Assembly (NCBI RefSeq): GCF_029504395.1
Contig: NZ_JAQFIF010000002.1
Coordinates: 372,001-436,000, forward strand
DNA from: Arthrobacter sp. ES3-54
Lineage (GTDB): Bacteria; Actinomycetota; Actinomycetes; Actinomycetales; Micrococcaceae
Length of the DNA stretch: 64,000 nt
Direction: 5' to 3'
A program made the translations under genes and the position numbers. The notes beneath the pieces are model-generated. The model searched no databases. It had not been told where the DNA came from and saw nothing but the letters and a program-made list of their open reading frames with translations. This document shows positions 17,742 to 26,757 of this stretch, in pieces (the first letter of the stretch is position 1; every line of letters starts with the position of its first letter).

Positions 17742-18799
17742 ACACCCGGTGGACCCCGGGGCACTCAACCCGGCCATCACCCTCGGGCTCGATACCTTTG
17801 GGGACGTCCACACCGACAGCTCCGGGACGCGGCTTTCGGACGCCCAGACCATCCGGAATCTCGTCGAGGAGGGCGTGCTCGCCGAGGAAACCGGGGTGGA
17901 CTACTTCGGGATCGGCGAACACCATACCCAAAGCTTTCCCCTCTCAGCCGGCGACGTCGTTCTCGCCGCGATCGCGGCCCGCACCTCACGCATCCACCTT
18001 GGATCCGCCGTCACGGTCATCAGTTCCGATGACCCCGTCCGGGTATTCCAGCGCTATTCAACCCTGGACTCACTCTCCAACGGCCGCGCCGAAGTCATCC
18101 TCGGACGAGGATCCAGCACCGAGTCCTTCCCGCTGTTCGGGTACGACCTGCGAGACTATGACGAACTGTTTGAAGAGAAAGTCAACCTGTTCGCCGAGCT
18201 CCTCAAGGAAAAACCCGTCACCTGGAGCGGCAATACCCGGGCGGCCCTGCACGGACAGACCGTCTATCCCCGCACGCAATCGGGACACCTCTCGACCTGG
18301 ATCGGCGTGGGCGGCAGCCCGGAGTCGGTCGTGCGCGCCGCACGGTACGGCTTCGCCCTCATGATTGCCATCATCGGCGGGGAAACAGCACGCTTCGCAC
18401 CTTTCGCGGGACTGTTCCACCGGGCCCTGGCCGAGTTCGGCCAGCCCGGGCTCCCCGTCGGCGTGCACTCGCCCGGGCACGTTGCCGCCACCGATGAACG
18501 CGCTATCGAAGAGTTCTGGCCCCACTACGAAACCGCGTTCGCTGAAGCCGCCCGGGTGCGCGGATTCAGGCCCCCGACGAAGCAGAACTTCCTCCGGGAC
18601 GTCGGCCCCGGGGGGTGCACTGTATGTGGGCTCGCCCGAGACCGTGGCCCGAAAGATCACCGAGACGCTCAAGACACTCGGGGCGAGCCGCTTCGACCTG
18701 AAGTACGGCATGCCCGGGGTGCCCCAGAGCCAAATAATGAAGAGCATCGAGCTCTTCGGCTCCCGCGTGGCTCCAATAGTGCGCGACATGGCGGCGTAG
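17734..18799 (+). pseudogene. luciferase-family flavin-dependent monooxygenase, frameshifted
   Basis: ATG at 17734; the frame reads LLM-class sequence (LGLDTFGDVHTD, GIGEHHTQSFPLSAGD, VTVISSDDPVRVFQRYSTLD, EVILGRGSSTESFPLFGYDLRDYDELFEEK, WIGVGGSPESVVRAARYGFALMIAIIGG) to about 18610. It then leaves frame in a CCCC-GGGGGG run; the rest (GALYVGSPETVARKI...VPQSQIMKSIELFGSRVAPIVRD) follows in the next frame to a stop at 18799. One G fewer restores a protein of about 354 residues. It is a close paralogue of 24147-25199. Such enzymes oxidise substrates with reduced FMN. Genuine mutation or sequencing error cannot be told apart. Confidence 0.85.
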
Positions 18800-19018
18800 A
18801 CGCCATGGCAGCGGACAGGTGCATCCGTTCAGCATTCGGGGCCGGGGTCATGGACAGCACGTCTCCAGCCAAGAGACGTCCGTTGTCGAGAGCGGGCGGG
18901 CTGGAATACTCGAATCACGGGACGCCCTGCCAAGGGTCGCTCCAGCCCCGACCCGAAGTGCTGCCAAATGGCATGCGCTGCTCGACAGGCCGGTGTCCGG
19001 ACAGCGGAAGGACCTGCG

Positions 19019-19960
19019 ATGGACCAGATTGTCGCTCCTGGCTCTGACAACGGGTGGCCCCGGCTTCGGGTTGATGACTGGACTCAGAGCCGGGAGACCG
19101 TGCACATGTGGACGCAGATTGTTGGCAAGATCCGCATGGCGCTCACTCCGATGCTGAACCACTGGTGGCACGTGACGCTGTACGTGACGCCGCGCGGACT
19201 GACGACATCAAAGATCCCCTATGGGCGCGGGGCCTTCGACATCGAATTCGATTTCCGTGCCCACCGGTTGCACCTACGCGCCAGCAATGGTGCGGCCGGG
19301 AGCGTCATCCTCGAAGCCAAGTCGGTCGCCGAATTCCATGCAGAGGTGTCCGAGGCGTTGGGCAGGCTCGGCATCGAGACGTCCATCCGTGCGGTCCCGA
19401 ACGAGGTGGATCCGGCGATACCCTTTGCCGAGGACTATCAGCATGCCTCCTACGACGCGGAGGCTGTCCGGCTGTTCTGGCAGCAATTAGTCCAGGCGGA
19501 CCGTGTCCTGAACGAATTCAGGTCCTACTTCAGAGGCAAGGCGAGTCCCGTTCACTTCTTCTGGGGGGCCATGGACCTGGCCTGCACGAGGTTCTCCGGC
19601 CGGGGCGCGCCGGCCCACCCCGGCGGCGTGCCGAACTGCGCCGACTGGGTGATGGTGGAAGCCTACTCCCATGAACTCAGCAGCTGCGGGTTTTGGCCGG
19701 GCGGAGGAGATGAGGGCGCCTTCTATTCTTACGCTTATCCCGAGCCGGCAGGCTACGCCGAGTACCTGACGGAAGCCGACGGCGCCATCTACAGCCAAAG
19801 CGGCAGGCTCTACCTCCTTCCCTATGAGAACGTCCGCACGGCGCCGGACCCCGACAGGATGCTCTTGCGTTTTCTGCAGGCCACCTACGGGGCGGCCGCG
19901 GAGACAGGACACTGGGACCGCGCCGCGCTTGAGGCGGATCCGGCCCGTTGGCGGCGGTAA
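19019..19960 (+). CDS. DUF5996 family protein
   Basis: 313 residues from ATG 19019 with GGAAGGACC upstream. Family-typical segments: RLRVDDWTQSRETVHMWTQIVGKIRMAL, NHWWHVTLYVTPRGLTT, a WDL-like DIEFDF, and SPVHFFWGAMDLACTRFSGR in the middle, then ELSSCGFWPGGG. Function of the family is unknown. An unassigned 219-base gap separates it from the monooxygenase upstream. Confidence 0.8.
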   Translation: MDQIVAPGSDNGWPRLRVDDWTQSRETVHMWTQIVGKIRMALTPMLNHWWHVTLYVTPRGLTTSKIPYGRGAFDIEFDFRAHRLHLRASNGAAGSVILEAKSVAEFHAEVSEALGRLGIETSIRAVPNEVDPAIPFAEDYQHASYDAEAVRLFWQQLVQADRVLNEFRSYFRGKASPVHFFWGAMDLACTRFSGRGAPAHPGGVPNCADWVMVEAYSHELSSCGFWPGGGDEGAFYSYAYPEPAGYAEYLTEADGAIYSQSGRLYLLPYENVRTAPDPDRMLLRFLQATYGAAAETGHWDRAALEADPARWRR

Positions 19961-20085
19961 CGACACGGACAAAGCTGTGATCACCGGACGGTCCACCGCT
20001 CCGCAACCATTCCTTCGGCGCGGAATACCTGTGGGCGTAAAGTAGTGGGTGGTCGAAGGGCACTCCAATCCGAGGGGAAGCCGCA

Positions 20086-20433
20086 ATGAATGCCACACCC
20101 GGAATCGACGTTTCGGTTCCACCCAGCGGGACTGGTTGCGTTGAATGCCAGGCCAGCGGAGGCTGGTGGCTGCATCTGCGCCGATGCGCCCAGTGCGGTC
20201 ACATCGGCTGTTGCGACAACTCGCCGGCGCAACACGCCACAGCACATGCACAAGCCACCGGCCACCCCGTCATCCGCAGCTTCGAACCGGACGAGGACTG
20301 GTTCTTCAACTATCACAGCTCCACTTTTTTCGCCGGACCGGACCTTGAACCGCCGGCGCATCACCCGCTCGATCAAAGCGTTCCGGGCCCAGCCTCACGC
20401 ATCCCGGCTGATTGGCAGCAGCACCTGCGCTGA
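20086..20433 (+). CDS. UBP-type zinc finger protein
   Basis: 115 residues. Cys18 and Cys21 (GTGCVEC), then RRCAQCGHIGCCDNSPAQHATAHAQATGHPVIRSFEPDEDWFFNY; this is the ZnF-UBP pattern, which in bacteria occurs in small stand-alone proteins. The EDWFFNYH end is typical. Bacterial role unknown; in eukaryotes the fold binds the ubiquitin C-terminus. GAGGGGAAG stands before the ATG. Confidence 0.85.
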   Translation: MNATPGIDVSVPPSGTGCVECQASGGWWLHLRRCAQCGHIGCCDNSPAQHATAHAQATGHPVIRSFEPDEDWFFNYHSSTFFAGPDLEPPAHHPLDQSVPGPASRIPADWQQHLR

Positions 20434-20495
20434 CGGGGGTGCCAGGCCTGTCGTTTTTCGAAGTCGTCTGCACTGGCATCCGTGGTAGCTCGGGG

Positions 20496-20545
20496 GTTGT
20501 GCAGGCGGGTTTGAACACGCGTCTGTTCAAACCCGCCTGCACAAC
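20496..20545. terminator. perfect 22-bp inverted repeat
   Basis: Arms 20496-20517 and 20524-20545 match perfectly, with a 6-base loop (CGCGTC). The arm begins GTTGTGCAGGCGGG. A third, looser copy of part of the arm (CGCCTGCAC) follows at about 20563. There is no T-run, so it may be a factor-assisted transcription stop after the zinc-finger gene, or a palindromic repeat element. Confidence 0.55.
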
Positions 20546-20612
20546 AGGCATTCTGTCTCAAAGCCGCCTGCACTACCTTTAACTATGGCCTTGAGGCGCG
20601 CCGACACCGTCG

Positions 20613-21197
20613 TTGCCAATTCAGCGAAAGAAACCAGTGACCGTGGCCAGCAGCGAAGACCGCGCGGTCCGTCTGGACGAAACGCAATACAGTGCTGGCG
20701 ATGGGCCCTGCCTGTCAGCGATCCGCCAGCAGCTCGTCGTGCATGTATCTGATTTGACTAACGAGGACCGCTGGCCCGCCTACACTGCGGCCGCGCTGGA
20801 GGCCGGAGTAGGATCCAGCCTCTCCGTGCCGCTGGTCCTTGAGGGGGAAGCGGAAGCGGGCCTTAACTTGTACTCCACCCGGTCCCATGGCTTCGCCGGT
20901 GAAGACATCAGCATGGTCGAAACGTATTCATATCATGCGTCTAAAGCACTTCGCCTAGCCGTACGAATCAGCCAGCTGACCGAGGCGAAAGCCCACCTCA
21001 TCGCTGCTATGGAATCCCGGACCATCGACCTGGCCACTGGCGCCATCATGGCGCAGAACCGCTGCAGCCAGGAGACGGCCATGAAGATCCTGAGAATCGC
21101 TTCCAACACCCGGAACGTCAAACTCCGGGACATCGCCGCGTCGGTGGTCGCGTCAATATCACAGGACCCGAGAGTCCGGACGCACTTCGACGCGTAA
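20613..21197 (+). CDS. GAF-ANTAR antiterminator, N-terminally truncated
   Basis: Residues 1-115 hold most of a GAF sensor domain (VTVASSEDRAVRLDETQYSAGDGPCLSAI, SSLSVPLVLEGEAEAGLNLYS), and 120-190 the ANTAR RNA-binding helices (AMESRTIDLATGAIMAQNRCSQETAMKILRIAS). ANTAR proteins bind paired RNA hexaloops to prevent termination. The only start in frame is TTG 20613 without a clear ribosome site, and a stop lies just upstream in frame; the first strands of the GAF fold are lacking. Probably a 5'-truncated gene. Confidence 0.75.
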   Translation: MPIQRKKPVTVASSEDRAVRLDETQYSAGDGPCLSAIRQQLVVHVSDLTNEDRWPAYTAAALEAGVGSSLSVPLVLEGEAEAGLNLYSTRSHGFAGEDISMVETYSYHASKALRLAVRISQLTEAKAHLIAAMESRTIDLATGAIMAQNRCSQETAMKILRIASNTRNVKLRDIAASVVASISQDPRVRTHFDA

Positions 21198-21617
21198 GGA
21201 TGTTCTTTATCCGGCCTGAAGAGCACCCGCGCGGGTGCGACGCAGCGGTGTCGACAGTGGGACGCGCCAGCGCCGGATCTGCGGCTTCGATGTAGGTGGC
21301 GATCGAGTCCGCAAGCCCAAGGGGAGGCTTCCCCGCTAAGGTGTCCCGCACGTGTCAGGCAGCAAACTGCCCTGATGGGATCGGCGCAGGGCTGTAAGTG
21401 GTGCCGTCACGGAGGAATGACCACTACCTTCCCTCGCCCATTAATCTGGTCCCGGACTTCCGGTCATCGAATACCCCGATGACGTCACCATTCTGGCTCT
21501 GGTCTTGCGCCCAGTCACCCGTATAGCGGGCAATGTGTCTCTGGAGCAGCACCGGCCGGGAACACCGGCCAGCTTACGAATATGATGGTAGGTCCCTTCG
21601 TGCGTAAACTCAGCTTC

Positions 21618-21908
21618 ATGGAAGAAACCGGGACGCTTTTCGGATGGGCCTTTGGCGACGCCGCCCGCGCGGATGAAACCGGATACTTGGATGAGCTCCG
21701 CCGCGAGGCTCTGGAGAACGCAACCCAGGACGCCGCTAGAAGGGGATTCAAGGTGGAAGCCGGCGAGGAGAGCTATGCGATCCTGCAGGCCGGAGGAACA
21801 CTGGTTGACGTGGAAAACGCCCCGGACCGGCTTGTTGTCCGGTGCACGGTTAAGCTCACGGGTCCGGGGTCGGAAACCGTTCACGCCGTGGGACCCATGA
21901 ACGGCTAG
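21618..21908 (+). CDS. hypothetical protein, 96 aa
   Basis: ATG at 21618 (frame open from 21582) gives MEETGTLFGWAFGDAARADETGYLDELRREALENATQDAARRGF and a beta-rich tail. Amphipathic helix plus strands; no family recognised. It looks coding by codon use but is isolated. The 21198-21617 stretch upstream contains nothing I can support. Confidence 0.45.
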   Translation: MEETGTLFGWAFGDAARADETGYLDELRREALENATQDAARRGFKVEAGEESYAILQAGGTLVDVENAPDRLVVRCTVKLTGPGSETVHAVGPMNG

Positions 21909-22518
21909 GGCATCAGCAATTGACTGGCAACTAGAGCCGACCCCATGGCAGGGACCCGTGACACCGCTAGACGAAGCTGCCGACACCGCAGACACCATCT
22001 CCAATACCAAGGCGCTCGGCGTCGTCGAGGCCCAGGGTTTGCTGTCCTGACGCTCCCCCACGCTGTCATCGGCGCCATCGCCCTCGCCTTCGGCCACCAG
22101 GGCCAAGCTGAGCCGAGGGCGCTATTGGGCAAGTCGCAGCCAACGACAGCCAAGACGTCCTAGTGTGGATTTGGAAGAATAGTCTTCACTCCGCTTCGAT
22201 CCCGCCCCTAGCCTCGCCATTCTGGCGCCCGATGTCGCAGAGCGCCGATAACAGCGCCTCTGTCGCGTGTCAGGTTAAGCTCTAAGACCGCTGGCGACGG
22301 GCGTCAACAAATACGGCATGCCACCCCCAAACCTGACATGAGAGCTGGCCCTGCCTGACGTCCGTTTGGGGGATGCCCCCATTGGACAGCCCCCGTTGGG
22401 CTCTTGGCGCTCAAGGTGGGGTTCTGAGAACCGGACTGCGGATGCGGCTGGTGCGCGGGGCGGCTGCTACTGGCTCAAACATGATCCGCCATGATGGCTA
22501 CTGCACAGCGGCCAGGGG
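21909..22518. other. no gene seen
   Basis: Frames on both strands are short or antisense-like, and I find no ribosome site followed by protein-like sequence. Ends at R2 copy 1. Confidence 0.5.
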
Positions 22519-22870
22519 AGCGCTATGCCGGCCTGTTGCGCAGCAAACCTGTCCGCTGCGCTGGTCCAACCGAGGACAGTTCGGGGCGGGGCCTGTGTAC
22601 GGGTGTGGACAATGTACGCACCACCTTTTGCCCGACAAAGCGGCACCAACCGCTCCCCCAGGCCCCCAGTAAACAAGGAATCCGGAGAAATAAATCTTCA
22701 AGGAATCGCCGCTAGTCATGTCTTCACCTGCACCCCGCGGCATGAATAGGTACAAGACCAACCACGCCCACCTGAACAAGCCAGAAACGAGACCCGCATG
22801 ACCTCAAATGCCAGCAGGCGGAGAGCCCAGCAGCCAAGGCTCTGACCCCGCCACCCACACAACTTCACAG
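22519..22870 (+). repeat. R2 repeat, copy 1 (res-like site)
   Basis: Homologous to 29809-30165. Contains TGTTGCGCAGC, then an inverted site of about 36 bases whose arms are AACCTGTCC and GGACAGTT (22546-22581), then GTGTGGACAATGTACGCACC, CAAGGAATCCGG, CGGCATGAATAGGT and GACCCCGCCACCCACA. The spacing and arm sequence are recombinase-site-like and the GTGTGGACaatGTACxCAC dyad is shared with R1, so R2 is probably a diverged relative of R1. Confidence 0.7.
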
Positions 22871-22948
22871 GCCACCGCGGCGGCCAGGCCACAGGCCACG
22901 ATAAGCGTCAGAGGGACCCGAGCAGGGTCAATGTCCACACGTTAAAGC

Positions 22949-22969
22949 AAAAACCCCTCTGACGAGGGG
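22949..22969 (-). terminator. intrinsic terminator downstream of tRNA 3' end
   Basis: On the minus strand CCCCTC-GTCA-GAGGGG is followed by TTTTTGC. It sits directly 3' of the tRNA end at 22978-22999, exactly where a tRNA terminator belongs, and differs in sequence from the hairpin in the other R1 copies. Confidence 0.8.
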
Positions 22970-22977
22970 GAATGCTG

Positions 22978-23119
22978 TGCCCGAGGTGGGACTCGAACCG
23001 GACTCCGGGCCTTGAAAACACTGGGAACTCTCGAAAACCTCTGCAATCCGGCACAGTCCGGCACCGGTACGGCCGAGTCCGAACCCCCGGGTGTGCACAT
23101 TGTGCACACCCGGGGGTTC
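22978..23119 (-). repeat. R1 tail copy C: tRNA 3' end plus 18-bp palindrome
   Basis: 22978-22999 is the 3' end of a tRNA on the minus strand: T-loop TTCGAGT, T-stem 3' half CCCAC, acceptor 3' half CTCGGGC and discriminator A. The T-stem 5' half does not pair, and no GCCCGAG 5' acceptor lies upstream, so only the 3' end is present. At 23081-23098 and 23102-23119 is a perfect 18-bp inverted repeat with a 3-base centre, whose core GTGTGCAC-ATT-GTGCACAC is the dyad seen in the other copies. tRNA-Leu fits best (it begins GCCCGAG in related bacteria); this is inference. Confidence 0.75.
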
Positions 23120-23261
23120 GTCATTCCCTACCTCGAAGTCTGGTCAAGCTGGTAGGCCCCCGGGCGGCCAATCCAAGGATTTCAGCTCCCGGCGATGGTC
23201 CAAGAGTCAGTTTCAACGCCTTGGTCGGATTCACCGATTTTCATCACAGTAGTCACCTCGG

Positions 23262-23410
23262 GAGTGTCCGTTTAGCGATGGATTCGGGGTTGGCATTTGG
23301 TTCATTCGTCCTTCGAAGCTGATGGCGAAGGCGTTCAGGGCCGGCTTCCATCGTGTGGTCCATCGTGCCCTGCATCCAGAGAATCGTTGACTGCGGGACT
23401 CGCAGTGCCT
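23262..23410 (-). mobile_element. IS256-family transposase C-terminal fragment and end
   Basis: Minus-strand frame RARWTTRWKPALNAFAISFEGR is the conserved C-terminus of IS256-family (mutator) transposases. Just beyond it is an end-like sequence, GAGTGTCCGTTTAGCGATGG (23262-23290 region), that recurs at 51660. The rest of the transposase is absent; the sequence changes near 23410. Confidence 0.75.
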
Positions 23411-23555
23411 GACGGACGACGGCTGGATCCTTGTGTCCATCCTCCGGGACACAACAGACGACTCCACGAAAGAGCCGAGTTTTACGAAGCCTGGGGCACC
23501 GAGGACCGCACCGGTTTCCACTACACGGTGCCGCGCGGATAGGGCTCCACGACGG

Positions 23556-24080
23556 CTAAGCCTGGGCGTTGTCCTGTTCAAGAGCGATTTCTTCCAGGTG
23601 GCGGCGCAAGCTCTTTGCGACCCTGCCAACGGCTTCGAGGTCTTCCGGCGCAAGGGCATCGATAAAGAAGCGGCGGACAAGCCGGAGATGCGGCGCTGAA
23701 GAAGCACGGAAAGTCCGCGCTCCATCGTCGGTGAGTTCCACCTCTGCGCCACGGCTGTCGTTGCCCGACTTACGCCTTCGAATGAGGCCCCTGCTTTCCA
23801 TGCGACCAAGGTGATGAGACAGGCGGCTGCGTTCCCATCCGATACCCTCGGCGAGCACCGACGACCGCAAACGGTGCCCTTCAGACTCGCTGAGCGCCAG
23901 GAGCACGGCATAGTCACCAGGGGAAACGCCTGACGTGGCCTGCAGCCCCGCCGCCAAAGCCTGGCGTATAGCCTCTGCCGTCTCGACATACTCGCGCCAT
24001 ACGGCCAGTTCATCCGGAGTGGGACTCTGCCGGGCGCTCTTACCGCTTTGTTCCATAACCGCCTCATCTTCGCTTGACAT
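23556..24080 (-). CDS. MarR-family transcriptional regulator
   Basis: About 174 residues from the ATG at 24080; TTG 24113, ATG 24089 and ATG 24056 are alternatives, and the operator at 24074 overlaps this start, so the true start may be 24056. Winged-helix sequence: SPGDYAVLLALSESEGHRLRSSVLAEGIGWERSRLSHHLGRMESRGLIRRRK followed by a GAEVELTDDG wing. Divergent from the monooxygenase at 24147 with three operator-like repeats between; a probable repressor of the monooxygenase-DoxX pair. Inducer unknown. Confidence 0.87.
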   Translation of the reverse strand: MSSEDEAVMEQSGKSARQSPTPDELAVWREYVETAEAIRQALAAGLQATSGVSPGDYAVLLALSESEGHRLRSSVLAEGIGWERSRLSHHLGRMESRGLIRRRKSGNDSRGAEVELTDDGARTFRASSAPHLRLVRRFFIDALAPEDLEAVGRVAKSLRRHLEEIALEQDNAQA

Positions 24081-24134
24081 GTCAACCATACGGGGCGATG
24101 ATTGATGCGTCAATTAAGTAATTGACATATCAAT
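24074..24134. promoter_or_regulatory. three MarR operator-like repeats
   Basis: TTGACATGTCAA (24074-24085, perfect), ATTGATGCGTCAAT (24101-24114) and ATTGACATATCAAT (24121-24134) share the pattern TTGAyrnrTCAA. They are 27 and 20 bases apart start to start, and cover the start of the MarR gene and the region just before the ribosome site (AAAGGAG) of the monooxygenase. This is strong evidence of autoregulation and control of both promoters. Confidence 0.85.
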
Positions 24135-24146
24135 CAAAGGAGCCCC

Positions 24147-25199
24147 ATGAGCGAAGTGATCTTTGGATTGGACACCTTCGGCGACGTCCCTGTTGACGAC
24201 CGGGGCACACCAGTCAGCCACGCCCGTGCGATCCGGCAATTGGTAGATGAGGCCGTTCTCGCCGACCAGTTGGGTGTGGATGTCTTTACTGTCGGAGAGC
24301 ACCACCGTCCGGAATATTCGGTATCGGCCCCGGAGACCGTCCTCGCCGGCATGGCCACGCGCACCTCACGCATCCGCCTTGGATCCGGCGTGACGGTGCT
24401 CAGCTCCGATGACCCCGTGCGCGTCTTCCAGCGATTCGCCACGGTGGACGCGCTGTCCAACGGCCGCGCCGAGGTCATACTGGGGCGCGGTTCCTTCACC
24501 GAGTCCTTCCCGCTCTTCGGCTACGACCTCAAAGACTACGATGTGCTCTTTGAGGAGAAGATCGAGCTGTTCGCACGCCTCCTTGAAGAGAAGCCGGTGA
24601 CCTGGAAAGGCACCATGCGTGCACCGCTGGTTGATGCCGATGTCTACCCCAAGACAGAGCACGGGCTCAAGACCTGGGTCGGCGTCGGCGGCACACCCCA
24701 GTCAGTGGTCCGCACCGCGAAATACGGGTTCCCCCTGATGCTCGCCATCATCGGCGGACAACCGGAACGGTTCACCCCGTTCATCGATCTCTACAAGCGG
24801 GCCGCCGCAAAGTTCGATACAACCGCATGGCCCGTAGGAATGCACTCCCCCGGGTTCATCGCAGACACCGACGACGAAGCCAAAGAGATCTTCTGGCCCC
24901 ACTACAAGGTAGTCAGGGACCGCATCGGAGCCCTCCGCGGCTGGCCGCCCGTCCGCCGTGAAGAATTCGAGGCCGAAACCCGGAACGGCTCGATGTACAT
25001 CGGCTCACCGGAGACCGTAGCCCGGAGAATCGCGCGTGCCGTGGCCTCGCTGGACGTCGGTCGCTTCGACCTCATCTTCACTTCCGGAGCCCAGCCGATC
25101 AGCGCACGCCTCAAAGCCGTCGAACTCTACGGGAGCAAAGTCGTGCCGATGGTCCGCGAAATACTCGCCGCGAACGGCAATGCAGGGGCAGCCGCATGA
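24147..25199 (+). CDS. LLM-class flavin-dependent monooxygenase
   Basis: 350-residue luciferase-like TIM-barrel protein: LDTFGDVPVDDRG, FTVGEHHRPEYSVSAPETVLAG, LGSGVTVLSSDDPVRVFQRFATVD, GRAEVILGRGSFTESFPLFGYDLKDYDVLFEEK, TWVGVGGTPQSVVRTAKYGFPLMLAIIGG and the terminal PETVARRIARAVASLDVGRFDL. Uses reduced flavin supplied by a separate reductase. AAAGGAG stands six bases before the ATG. It is a full-length paralogue of the broken gene at 17734 and is followed by DoxX after 46 bases. Substrate unknown. Confidence 0.9.
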   Translation: MSEVIFGLDTFGDVPVDDRGTPVSHARAIRQLVDEAVLADQLGVDVFTVGEHHRPEYSVSAPETVLAGMATRTSRIRLGSGVTVLSSDDPVRVFQRFATVDALSNGRAEVILGRGSFTESFPLFGYDLKDYDVLFEEKIELFARLLEEKPVTWKGTMRAPLVDADVYPKTEHGLKTWVGVGGTPQSVVRTAKYGFPLMLAIIGGQPERFTPFIDLYKRAAAKFDTTAWPVGMHSPGFIADTDDEAKEIFWPHYKVVRDRIGALRGWPPVRREEFEAETRNGSMYIGSPETVARRIARAVASLDVGRFDLIFTSGAQPISARLKAVELYGSKVVPMVREILAANGNAGAAA

Positions 25200-25245
25200 C
25201 CGCCCACGTCTCGAACAACCCAGCCCTTCACGAAAGAAGAACAGC

Positions 25246-25620
25246 ATGAACATCGTCCTCTGGATCATCACCGCCGTACTCGCCCTTGCCTTCCTTGCAG
25301 CAGGAACCATGAAACTCGCCCAGCCAAAAGCGAAGCTCGCGGCTACCGGCCAAGGATGGGTGGAAGACTTCTCCGACGCCGCGGTCAAGCGCATCGGCGG
25401 CCTCGAAATCCTCGCCGCCCTAGGCCTCATCCTGCCGGCAGTACTGGGTATCGCCACCGTGCTCGTGCCCGCTGCGGCCGTCGGGCTTGTCTTCCTCATG
25501 GTTGGTGCGGCAATTACTCACGGCCGACGCCACGAAACGCCCAATGTCATCATCAACCTCGTTTTGGGCATCCTTGCCGCTGGTGTCGCCATTGCCAGGT
25601 TTGGCCCGTACGGTCTCTGA
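25246..25620 (+). CDS. DoxX family membrane protein
   Basis: 124 residues with four hydrophobic helices (about 3-20, 48-68, 72-92, 103-118). The helix 1/loop GTMKLAQPKAKLA and the GGLEILAALGLILPAVLG region are typical of DoxX-like proteins. Probably co-transcribed with the upstream monooxygenase and under the same MarR control. Role of such DoxX proteins is not well defined; association with oxidoreductases is common. Confidence 0.85.
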   Translation: MNIVLWIITAVLALAFLAAGTMKLAQPKAKLAATGQGWVEDFSDAAVKRIGGLEILAALGLILPAVLGIATVLVPAAAVGLVFLMVGAAITHGRRHETPNVIINLVLGILAAGVAIARFGPYGL

Positions 25621-26174
25621 GCGGGAGGGTAAGAAGACCTTCAATGGAAAATTCACGTTCGTCGAGCACCGGCTCACCCGACGGACGAGAAACAGTCCTT
25701 CTCCCCCGGCCTGATCAAGGGGTTGTAGGACAAAACGTGTGTAAATCACGGGCGTGTCACGTACGTCCTGCCCAGCCATTTCGGGCCCAGAGGCCTTCTT
25801 CGGCGCTGGCTCCGTGACCGTATTCTGCGGGGCCTTGTGGTTGGGGTGGCTCCGGCGATTGTTTGTAGCGTGATGGCTAATGCCAGCAGGGAGGAGTCGC
25901 CGCCGAGTTCCTGGTCCATTGCGTAGCGGAGGACGCGGTGGACAGTCCCCCGGAACAGGCGTGCGGTGGTGCTGGCAGTACGAAGAACTCTTCGATAGCT
26001 GAGCTCTGCCGGCGGCACCGTCAAACAGTTGCCCCACTGTAGCAATGCGGGAGGCGGGCCCGTCGTCGTCCGTCCGCGCGGTTAGGTACGGCGCAGGGGC
26101 AGCGGAGGGTCGCTGGGTATCGCTGATGAAATCTTCCGTCCCAGTACGCATCAGGCTCAACAAATACAGAAAAT
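25621..26174. other. no intact gene; possible minus-strand relic
   Basis: The minus strand at about 25840-26000 reads ELSYRRVLRTASTTARLFRGTVHRVLRYAMDQELGGDSSLLALAITLQT, which looks like genuine helical protein, but it has no convincing start and both ends are degenerate. Family not recognised. The stretch ends at R1 copy D. Confidence 0.4.
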
Positions 26175-26757
26175 TGGACCTGGCAGCGCCGCGCAGGGCG
26201 CTTACGGGTCTGGGCCTCCCCGAGGGCCGGACCAATGGTGGCCAAGAGCGTGACCGGAAGGAACGGGAACGGCCGGGCCTGAACGAAGCCCTGGCGCCTC
26301 CGGGCCGGCGGCACCCTGTTCGTCACCAAACTCCATCGGTTCGCTCGGCCCCTACCCGATGCTCGAAAACATCATCGAGGACATGACGAGAGTTTCCCAG
26401 GAGTTCCGCCGGCCGACAGGGATAACCATGAGCACTTGGTCCCAAGTCATGCAGTTCCAAGCGCTCCCGGCCATGAAGAAGTACACAGCAACACCGCTGT
26501 CCAAGCCAAGAGAAGGAGCCGCCAGAGCGCAACGGCCACCAACAAAAATGGGCCCCCGCAGGGGCCCATAAAGGAGATTTGTACACAGTCAGAGGCCCAC
26601 AAGCCCCTGAACAGGGAAAACACGTGCCCGAGGTGGGACTCGAACCGCATTCACTCCCCCGCAAACACTGGACTCCCGCGGAAACATGCGGAATCCGGGC
26701 CAGTCCGACACCAGTACGACCCGATCCGAAGCCCAGAGTGTGCACAATGTACACACC
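26175..26757 (+). repeat. R1 repeat copy D (resolvase relic, terminator, tRNA end, dyad)
   Basis: Begins inside the resolvase relic (26175-26400: LAAPRRALTGLG, PEGRT, RERPGLNEAL and KLHRFARPLPDAR-like pieces in shifting frames). Then a hairpin ATGGGCCCC/GGGGCCCAT (26548-26569), which on the minus strand is followed by TTTTTG and acts as a terminator; then the tRNA 3' end (minus, 26625-26646) and the dyad GTGTGCACAATGTACACAC (26738-26756). The upstream res-like sites are absent. Confidence 0.8.

Noticed and set aside
22978..23070. A complete tRNA gene on the minus strand
   Set aside because: Only the T-loop, half of the T-stem and the acceptor 3' half are present; no matching 5' acceptor or anticodon arm lies upstream, and the T-stem does not pair. 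The same holds for the other four copies.
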